Position numbers and translations under genes: made by a program
Assembly: GCF_014229965.1 (NCBI RefSeq)
Contig: NZ_JABGBW010000002.1
Location: 124,001-188,000, forward strand
Length of the DNA: 64,000 nt
Reading direction: 5' to 3'
Origin: Peptostreptococcus canis
GTDB taxonomy: Bacteria > Bacillota > Clostridia > Peptostreptococcales > Peptostreptococcaceae
Shown: piece by piece, positions 8,875 through 15,971 of the stretch
Layout of the letters: each line of letters opens with the position of its first letter
Numbering within the stretch: position 1 is the first letter of the stretch
The notes under the pieces: model-generated
Database searches by the model: none
Told to the model about the DNA's origin: nothing
The model's input: the letters and a program-made list of their open reading frames with translations, nothing else

Positions 8875-10524
8875 TTAAAATGGATTTTCAAGACCTGCTA
8901 TATCTACAATCTCTTTAAAAGAATATATTCCTCCCACTTTACAAATTTTTAAAAATCTTTTCCATGCATCTTTGTAATCAATTTGCATCAATTCATAAAA
9001 TTGTAAAGCACAAATTTGTGCTAATACGTAGTCTATATAATAAAAAGGATCTTTGAAAATATGTCCTTGTCTAAACCAATACCCACCTCTATTTAATATA
9101 TTCAAATCAACATAATCTTTCTCAGGCAAATAAACTTTTTCAAGCTGACTCCAAATCTTCTTTCTATCATCTGGAGATAAACTTACATTTTTATAAATAA
9201 TATGCTGGAAATGATCTACCAAAGTTCCATAAGGAATAAATTTAATTGCCGAATCGTAATGGTATTTTTTATATTTGTCTATATCTTTTCCAAAAAATAA
9301 ATGCATCCAAGGATATGTAAAAAATTCCATACTCATAGAATGAATTTCACAACTATCCAAAGTAGGAAAAACAAGTTCTTGCATATCGATATAGCTAGAC
9401 ATATACACTTGAAAAGCATGCCCCATTTCATGAGTCAAAACATCTATATCATCTACTGTACCATTAAAATTCGCAAAAATATATGGCAAATTATAATCTG
9501 GAATTATAGTGCAATATCCTCCCATCGCTTTTCCTTCGCGATATTCAATGTCAAATAAATTATTGTCGGTTAAAAATCTATAAAATTTTGAAGTTTCATC
9601 AGATATTTCATCGTACATTTTTTGACCTTGTTTTATGATATATTTTGAATCTCCTATTAATTTTGCATTACCATCTAAAAATTCTATTTTTTCATTGTAG
9701 AAATCAATTTTTTCTACTCCTATTCTCTTGGATTGTTCTGAATATAAATCATTTGCCATTGGAATATATTTTGCAATAACTTTTTTTCTTAATTTTTCAA
9801 TATCTTTTTCATCATAGTCGGTTCTTAACATCCTCATATACCCAACTTCCAGAAAACTTTCATATCCCAATTTTTTAGCAATATCATGTCTAATTTTAAC
9901 TAATTTATCAAAAATATAATCAAATTTTTTCTCGTTTTCTTCAAAAAAATCGGTCTGCAATTTTATTGACTCTCTTCTGATTTTTTCATCTAAATTACTC
10001 GCATATGAAAACATTTTAGATAAATTACATTTTTCGCCATTAAACTCCATATTAAAAGATGCTAATAAGGCCGTATATTCAGACATTAATTTATTTTCTT
10101 GTTTTAACAATTCTATTATTGAATCAGAAAAAACGCCTACTTTACATTCCATTATTCTGTAAAACTGCTTTCCATACTTATCAATAATCTCTTTTTTAAA
10201 TCTTGAATTAAGCAATGATTGATAAAATTTTATATTGAGGCTTTCAAAATAAGGATACATTTCATCCCAATATTTATTTTCTTTTTTTATACTTTCATCT
10301 TTTGTATTTAAAGAAAATTTAATTTCTACTAATACTCTCATTGTTTCAATCTTTTTTCTTAAAATATTAATAGAATTTATGTTCGTTATAACCTCATCAA
10401 ATGAACTAGAATATTCAATCTTATGGATATACTCTAAAAATTGTTCTTTATAATTTTCATAATCCACTCTATTATATTTTATATTTTCAAATTTTATATT
10501 CTTCAACTCTATATAATCCTCCAT
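8875..10524 (-). CDS. M3-family oligoendopeptidase
   Basis: This is a cytoplasmic zinc metallopeptidase that degrades short peptides. The zinc site is HEMGH at residues 365-369, with a third ligand probably Glu393 in SCEIHSMSME. The 549-residue length and the C-terminal HFQHIIY and GGYWFRQGHIF segments fit the PepF/M3B oligoendopeptidase group. A weak GGA-containing site precedes the ATG. It stands alone on its strand, sharing a terminator with guaB. The substrate range is not readable from sequence. Confidence 0.9.
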   Translation of the reverse strand: MEDYIELKNIKFENIKYNRVDYENYKEQFLEYIHKIEYSSSFDEVITNINSINILRKKIETMRVLVEIKFSLNTKDESIKKENKYWDEMYPYFESLNIKFYQSLLNSRFKKEIIDKYGKQFYRIMECKVGVFSDSIIELLKQENKLMSEYTALLASFNMEFNGEKCNLSKMFSYASNLDEKIRRESIKLQTDFFEENEKKFDYIFDKLVKIRHDIAKKLGYESFLEVGYMRMLRTDYDEKDIEKLRKKVIAKYIPMANDLYSEQSKRIGVEKIDFYNEKIEFLDGNAKLIGDSKYIIKQGQKMYDEISDETSKFYRFLTDNNLFDIEYREGKAMGGYCTIIPDYNLPYIFANFNGTVDDIDVLTHEMGHAFQVYMSSYIDMQELVFPTLDSCEIHSMSMEFFTYPWMHLFFGKDIDKYKKYHYDSAIKFIPYGTLVDHFQHIIYKNVSLSPDDRKKIWSQLEKVYLPEKDYVDLNILNRGGYWFRQGHIFKDPFYYIDYVLAQICALQFYELMQIDYKDAWKRFLKICKVGGIYSFKEIVDIAGLENPF

Positions 10525-10693
10525 TTCGAAACAAAAATTATTTTACTACTACATAGCATAATATAAATTAATGTATCATAAATGTTACATTATTTCAATT
10601 TTGATAATAAATATTTTATTACATATAACTCATCTATTCCTATTTATTACCTAAAAAGCCTTGTAATATAATTACAATATATATATAATATTT

Positions 10694-10707
10694 ATTGTCA
10701 AGACAAT
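10694..10707. repeat. Short inverted repeat before the PTS IIC gene
   Basis: ATTGTC and GACAAT flank two A residues, about 110 bases upstream of the permease start. It may be an operator; the rest of 10525-10817 is featureless AT-rich sequence. Confidence 0.25.
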
Positions 10708-10817
10708 TGTAAACTTGTATTGATTTTAAAATTACTATCTTACTATTTATTGTTTTAGTTCTATATTTAGATATGGCATAAAGCAAACTAGTAAATTATT
10801 TTTATTCGGAGGTCAAA

Positions 10818-11900
10818 ATGTATAATGAAAATAGTACACTATGGAAATTATTTCATAGATATTTTATAAAAGGTTTAAATGGTATGGCACTGGGCTTATT
10901 TTGTACATTGATAATTGGACTTATAATAAAGCAAATTGGTGCAGGAATGACTGGAAATATTTCAAATTTTTTAATTACAATAGCTACAATAGCCATGTCA
11001 CTTACCGGACCGGTAATAGGTATCGGAGTTGCCAACGCTTTAGAATCTCCAAAACTTGTTATACTTGCATCAGGTGTTACCGGCATGATAGGGGCATTCG
11101 GAGCTTCATTTGCAAATGGAGAAATATTGACTGAAACAGGTAAACTATTGATAACAGGGCCGGGAGATCCCCTTGGTGCCTTCATAGCAGTAGTAGTTGG
11201 TGCAGAAATTGGAAAATTAGTTTCCGGAAAAACAAAAATAGAAATTATTGTTACTCCTATGGTTACAATAATTTCAGGTTCAGTAGTGGCATTTTTAATT
11301 GGACCTCATCTTTTGAACGCAATGAATTCTCTTGGTAATTTTATTAAAATATCAACTGAATTACAACCATTTTTAATGGGAATTGTAGTATCAGTTATTA
11401 TGGGTATGATTTTGACACTACCAATAAGTTCTGCTGCATTATCAATTATACTAGGCTTAGGTGGAATTGCATCTGGCGCAGCAACTGTGGGTTGTTCTGC
11501 ACAAATGATAGGATTTGCGGTAATAAGTTTTAAAACCAATAAATGGAATGGACTTTTGGCACAAGGTTTAGGAACTTCAATGTTACAAGTTCCGAATATA
11601 ATGAAAAAACCTATAATATGGATACCACCTATAATTGCAAGTGCTATTTTAGGACCGGTTTCCACAATAGTATTTAAAATGCAAAATAATCCTGCAGGAG
11701 GTGGAATGGGAACCTCGGGATTTGTTGGTCAACTTATGACTTGGCAAACTATGTCCTCAACAAACAATAAAGTCACTCTATTTGTTAGTATTCTATTGTT
11801 ACATTTTATTTTTCCAGCTATTATTTCACTATTTGTTGCAAAACTTATGAAAAATAAGGGATTAATAAAAGATGAAGATTATAAATTAGATGTTATATAA
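10818..11900 (+). CDS. Stand-alone PTS EIIC_2-family membrane protein
   Basis: The 360-residue protein is almost entirely hydrophobic, with about ten membrane segments and a glycine-rich ITGPGDPLGAF motif near residues 113-123. The pattern matches the PTS_EIIC_2 family of sugar-permease-like proteins. No EIIA or EIIB domain and no sugar-metabolism gene lies nearby, so the substrate cannot be assigned. Proteins of this family occur alone in many Firmicutes. A GGAGG site lies 7 bases before the ATG. The gene stands alone on the plus strand and ends at a hairpin shared with the FMN-binding operon. Confidence 0.75.
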   Translation: MYNENSTLWKLFHRYFIKGLNGMALGLFCTLIIGLIIKQIGAGMTGNISNFLITIATIAMSLTGPVIGIGVANALESPKLVILASGVTGMIGAFGASFANGEILTETGKLLITGPGDPLGAFIAVVVGAEIGKLVSGKTKIEIIVTPMVTIISGSVVAFLIGPHLLNAMNSLGNFIKISTELQPFLMGIVVSVIMGMILTLPISSAALSIILGLGGIASGAATVGCSAQMIGFAVISFKTNKWNGLLAQGLGTSMLQVPNIMKKPIIWIPPIIASAILGPVSTIVFKMQNNPAGGGMGTSGFVGQLMTWQTMSSTNNKVTLFVSILLLHFIFPAIISLFVAKLMKNKGLIKDEDYKLDVI

Positions 11901-12005
11901 AATATTAGTATATCAGAAACAACTAATACGTTTAATACGTTAAAACTTATTATCTAATCAAAAATTAATATCAATATATAAAAATATAAATTTAAAAAGT
12001 AAATA

Positions 12006-12056
12006 AATTAAGAAGAACCTGCAAAATTTCTAATATTTTACAAGTTCTTTTTTAAT
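12006..12056. terminator. Terminator between the convergent PTS IIC and FMN-binding genes
   Basis: A 15-bp stem (12013-12027 with 12035-12049) is followed by a U run on the plus strand. Two C-A mismatches in plus-strand RNA become G-U pairs in minus-strand RNA, so it can fold in both transcripts. Confidence 0.65.
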
Positions 12057-12079
12057 TTCTAAACTATATAAAAATAATC

Positions 12080-14227
12080 TTATTTTAATGAATTTTTCAC
12101 TGCTTCTAAAATACCAATTGTACTTCTGGTAGCACCGGATGTTGTATTAATTACTTCAAAACTTTTTCTATCTTCAAGAGCCAAATATGATTTAATAATT
12201 TTAGATATTTCCGTAAAATATTCATTAAATTGATTTCTATCAGATACATCAGGAATTTCAAGATTCATAATTTTATCATCAATAAATTTGGGTAAATTTT
12301 TATCTTTATTAATTATCATATCAGATAGTTTTTTATATTTATTGTATGCTTCAAAAATATCACTATAATTTTTTTCTTTTATTTTCATTTTTATTCTTTT
12401 AGCGATCTGAAAATAAGGAACATCATCATTATGCTTTAGAACTTTAATTTCATCAATCATACCATTCTTTACCTCAACTTCAACTAAAATCTCACCGCCA
12501 TTATGACCTTTTGAACTTCCTATAAACGTTCCATTTTTATCCTTTGGTATATTAAAACTTTTATTATTTTCGTTTGGCAAATCATTATCATGAATATTAT
12601 TATCATTTAACTTTTTTTTCAATTGCTCAATTTCTTTATCTTTGTTTTTAATGATTTGATCTTTAGATTTAATTTCATCATCTTTATCAGTAATAATTTT
12701 TTTTAATTCCTTAATTTTGTTTTGTAAATCGTTTATTATACTATTACCATTATTTGAAGTAGCAGCTTTATTTAGCACTTCAGAAACCGCCTCTTTAATC
12801 CCTCTACTACTAAAAGTAGCACCTGAAATTGTATCTACATCAATACTGTTCTTAGAAATAATATTTTCAATTAAAACTTTATTCATATCCAAATATTCCT
12901 GATCATCACCACTAGAAAGTATTTCAATTTCTTTTATTTTTCCATCTTTAATTTTAACTTGCACTGTAGTAATTCTATTTTGGAATCCTCTTCCCTTACC
13001 TTGGTATACACCATCTTTTAAAGGTTTATTACTATTTAATTTAGATATTTCATTATTTTTTTCTGTTATAATTTTATTTAACTCTTTTATTTTACTATTT
13101 AATTCCTTTTTTTCTCTATCCAGAAGATCAATATTTTCTTTTAGTTTTTTAATTACAGAATTATTAACAGAATTATCATTAGAAATTTTTGCTTTACTAA
13201 GAGCATCATCAACTGCTGATTTAATGCCCTCGGAACTCCTTGTTGCATTACTTATAGAATCAACTTTAGTATTGCCTGTTAAAACTATATCTTTAATGAT
13301 GTTTTTTGCTCTATTGAAGAAAGCTTCATCTTCACTATGATTTAAAATATCAATTTTTGAAATTTTATTGTTAGATATCTTGACAGATACTTTTATAATA
13401 CTCTTATAACCTCTACCTTCGCCTTTATATATTCCGTCTTTAAATTTTGCAGAGTTTTGATTTTTTTCATTTTCTTTATTTATTTTTTTTAATTTCTTTT
13501 TAAGCTCGTCTATTTCTTTTTTGTATTTTTCATTTTCAGAGATTAAATTTTCTAAATTACCATTTGATGAAGAATTAGTATCACCTGCATTTTTTAAGGC
13601 ATTTGCTACAGCAGTTTTAATAGCACCACTAGTATATGTTGCCCCACTTATTGTATCAACATTCGTACTTTGAGAAGATAAAATTTTATCTATAACTTTT
13701 GCTCCATTTTCATAATAACCAGGTGTTTCTGAATGAGAAACCACTTTAATATCACTTATCTTACCATTTGAAACAGTAACTTTAACCATTATTTCCCCAG
13801 CATATCCCTGACCTTTTCCTTGATAGATACCATCTTTTAATTTATTAGGTATACTAACATCACCATCCGAGCTACTTGGTTTTCTTTGATTCCTTATATT
13901 TCTTCCTGATGATGCAGTTTTTTTTCTATCCGACTTTTTTTTCACAGAAGAATCTGTTTTTTTCTTATCATTATTTTTATCAGAATCATTTTTTTCGTTT
14001 TTCTTATTATTTTCTTCCAATAATTTTCTATTTGTTTTTGATAATTCATCAATTTGTTGTTGTGAATTTCCCAATGCTTTTTCTATTCTTTCATTAATGG
14101 TAGCCATAGCAGTTTCTTTTCCTGAATTTTTTCCAAATGTTATTCCCATACTATATCCAGTTATAGCTGTAAAAATAACAAAAATTAAGACTGATAATAT
14201 AACTTTTCCATATTTCTTAATTGTCAT
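12080..14227 (-). CDS. Membrane-anchored protein with four FMN-binding domains
   Basis: The 715-residue protein has one N-terminal membrane helix (residues 8-28), a Lys/Ser-rich linker, and four FMN_bind domains at about 131-213, 262-344, 403-488 and 565-714. Each ends in an S/T-(G/N)-A-T motif, the site where ApbE-type flavin transferases attach FMN to threonine: Thr197, Thr329, Thr471 and Thr700. The second motif is SNAT rather than SGAT. The domains are joined by charged coiled-coil linkers at about 225-257, 357-398 and 500-545. Export to the outer face of the membrane and an electron-carrier role are inferred from the family. It follows a one-domain FMN protein by three bases and is surely in its operon. 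No apbE gene lies in the window. Confidence 0.85.
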   Translation of the reverse strand: MTIKKYGKVILSVLIFVIFTAITGYSMGITFGKNSGKETAMATINERIEKALGNSQQQIDELSKTNRKLLEENNKKNEKNDSDKNNDKKKTDSSVKKKSDRKKTASSGRNIRNQRKPSSSDGDVSIPNKLKDGIYQGKGQGYAGEIMVKVTVSNGKISDIKVVSHSETPGYYENGAKVIDKILSSQSTNVDTISGATYTSGAIKTAVANALKNAGDTNSSSNGNLENLISENEKYKKEIDELKKKLKKINKENEKNQNSAKFKDGIYKGEGRGYKSIIKVSVKISNNKISKIDILNHSEDEAFFNRAKNIIKDIVLTGNTKVDSISNATRSSEGIKSAVDDALSKAKISNDNSVNNSVIKKLKENIDLLDREKKELNSKIKELNKIITEKNNEISKLNSNKPLKDGVYQGKGRGFQNRITTVQVKIKDGKIKEIEILSSGDDQEYLDMNKVLIENIISKNSIDVDTISGATFSSRGIKEAVSEVLNKAATSNNGNSIINDLQNKIKELKKIITDKDDEIKSKDQIIKNKDKEIEQLKKKLNDNNIHDNDLPNENNKSFNIPKDKNGTFIGSSKGHNGGEILVEVEVKNGMIDEIKVLKHNDDVPYFQIAKRIKMKIKEKNYSDIFEAYNKYKKLSDMIINKDKNLPKFIDDKIMNLEIPDVSDRNQFNEYFTEISKIIKSYLALEDRKSFEVINTTSGATRSTIGILEAVKNSLK

Positions 14228-14230
14228 TTC

Positions 14231-14776
14231 TTACACCCCACTATCCAATGCTTCTTGAACTGCATCTAAAATACCATTTGAACTATAAGTTGCTCCACTA
14301 ACTGCCTCTACATGTGTATTTTGAGCTTTTATAATTTCATCAATTATAGATTTAGCTGAATCAAAGTATTCTTTATCATCACTATTTTCTAAAATATCTA
14401 TACTAGATATTTTTCCATTTTTGATTTTTACTTTTACTTTTATATCACCATTATATCCTTTTGATTTTCCTATATATTCACCATCTTTATAACCTTCTTC
14501 AGAATTTGTTACATCTGTTTTTTCTGAATCGTTTTTCTTTACAGAATCTGAATTATCGGTTTTATTAGTATTTGCCAAACCATCATTAATTTCTATAGAT
14601 TTATTTTTTCTGTTTTCTATTTTTTCTTTTTTTACACTTATCTCTTTTTTTTCGAAGTTAGATCCTATTGTTATACCTGCAACAAATAATATACTTACAA
14701 TAACAGTAATTACAAATCCCTTACTATTCACTTTTTTAAAAAATCCTTCAAAAATCTTTTTTTTCAATGAATTCAT
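14231..14776 (-). CDS. Membrane-anchored single FMN-binding domain protein
   Basis: The 181-residue protein has a membrane helix at about residues 20-38, a polar linker, and one FMN_bind domain at 97-177 ending in SGATYSS (acceptor Thr163). The layout is that of one unit of the four-domain neighbour. An AAAGAAAGG site precedes the ATG. It lies between the ferric-reductase-like gene (45-base gap) and the four-domain gene (3-base gap). I infer that it carries electrons between the membrane protein and the larger flavoproteins. Confidence 0.85.
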   Translation of the reverse strand: MNSLKKKIFEGFFKKVNSKGFVITVIVSILFVAGITIGSNFEKKEISVKKEKIENRKNKSIEINDGLANTNKTDNSDSVKKNDSEKTDVTNSEEGYKDGEYIGKSKGYNGDIKVKVKIKNGKISSIDILENSDDKEYFDSAKSIIDEIIKAQNTHVEAVSGATYSSNGILDAVQEALDSGV

Positions 14777-14821
14777 TTATTATTACCTTTCTTTAATAAT
14801 CAACTATCTAACTAGACAATT

Positions 14822-15559
14822 TTATTCTGAGTTAACATTAATTTTATAATTATTTTTTAAATTTTTCTGTTTATTCCTAAATATTATAATTTTTACTTTT
14901 TGTATTGTATATGAGCCAAAAATTATAATATAAAAAACAATATTAATATTTCTAATTATACTTGATGGTTTTAATATATAAACCATCATAACTTGTATAA
15001 ATACCATTGCATAAAAAATATATGCATATTCCTGTAAATTTTTCCAAGATTTTCCAGTCATTTTTTTCCTAAAAAATTTAAATGAAGTTATAAACAAAGG
15101 TATCATTATTAATATTGCAAATACGCCTGCTGCAAACATCATCAGACTAGCCCATAAAGGTATTCCTTCATAATTAGATATATTCATTTTTCCTAAAATA
15201 AAAGCAAAAAAATAATGCACATTATGTGGAATTGTAATTATAGTTGCTAAAATAGATAGCTCTCCACGGTTTATTCTAAGTTTTTTGGAAATTTTAAATC
15301 TCATATCCATTACACCCATATACATTACAAGTATAAAAAACGAACCGCCAAGTGCTCCCGAATCTATTGATTTCATAATTTGTTTCAATACTGGTATGTA
15401 AACTATTGAATAGTTATTCAACATATAAATCGCATGTACTATTGCAGTAATTGAAACTACTGTAAATATTAAATACAAATTTAAGCTATACTTTTTTATA
15501 TAGTCAGAAAAGATATAGCTTAATAACGTAACTAATATTACGCTAACTATCATTGTCAT
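14822..15559 (-). CDS. Ferric-reductase-like (MsrQ/YedZ-type) membrane protein
   Basis: The 245-residue product has about six membrane helices. The segment RGELSILATIITIPHNVHYF (98-117) resembles the first haem-ligand helix of ferric-reductase-like transmembrane proteins, with His112 and His115. The segment WKNLQEYAYIFY (172-183) resembles the later helix, but Gln176 stands where the family usually has the second haem His. I chose the ATG at 15559 because AAAGGA lies 8 bases upstream; an ATG at 15568 is also in frame. It is the first gene of the operon with two FMN-binding proteins, which supports a membrane electron-transfer role. The assignment rests on remote similarity. Confidence 0.6.
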   Translation of the reverse strand: MTMIVSVILVTLLSYIFSDYIKKYSLNLYLIFTVVSITAIVHAIYMLNNYSIVYIPVLKQIMKSIDSGALGGSFFILVMYMGVMDMRFKISKKLRINRGELSILATIITIPHNVHYFFAFILGKMNISNYEGIPLWASLMMFAAGVFAILIMIPLFITSFKFFRKKMTGKSWKNLQEYAYIFYAMVFIQVMMVYILKPSSIIRNINIVFYIIIFGSYTIQKVKIIIFRNKQKNLKNNYKINVNSE

Positions 15560-15802
15560 AATCATCATCCTTTACATAATTTTAGATTTTTTTAAATTAT
15601 TATAACAATCATTTTAAATAGTATCATATATATTAATGAAATTACTTCATATATAAAAAACTATATACTCTTTTTTAAACAAATTCAAAAATGATTTTTT
15701 ATAACTACCTATTCTATAAAAATATAAATCTTAATAAATTTTTAGTCTTTATCATAATATTTGATTATAAACTTTTCATATTTTTAGTATTACTTAATTA
15801 TA

Positions 15803-15853
15803 ATAAAGAAGTAGGTAAAATCGTTTTAATCCACAAACAATTTTACCCATTTC
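15803..15853 (-). terminator. Terminator after the FMN/CWB2 surface protein gene
   Basis: On the minus strand a stem of about 16 bp with one mismatch (core GGGUAAAAU with AUUUUACC) is followed by UUAUUAU. It separates the 954-residue gene from the three-gene FMN operon. The rest of 15560-15971 is AT-rich and I see no gene in it. Confidence 0.65.
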
Positions 15854-15971
15854 TTATATTATATTTAAAATGTCTAAATATTAATTTTATTTACAAGATA
15901 AAATTATTGACATATTTTATTAAGTTGCTTGATACACTGATTTATTAAAATATAATTTTTCTATAACTAAA

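Noticed and set aside
10853-11185. Open frames antisense to the PTS IIC gene
   Set aside because: They are mirror frames of a hydrophobic gene; no ribosome binding sites or recognisable domains.
15691-15948. An 85-codon open frame on the plus strand
   Set aside because: It has no ribosome binding site, is made of Ile/Leu/Phe/Tyr/Asn/Lys as expected from AT-rich DNA, and overlaps a good minus-strand terminator.
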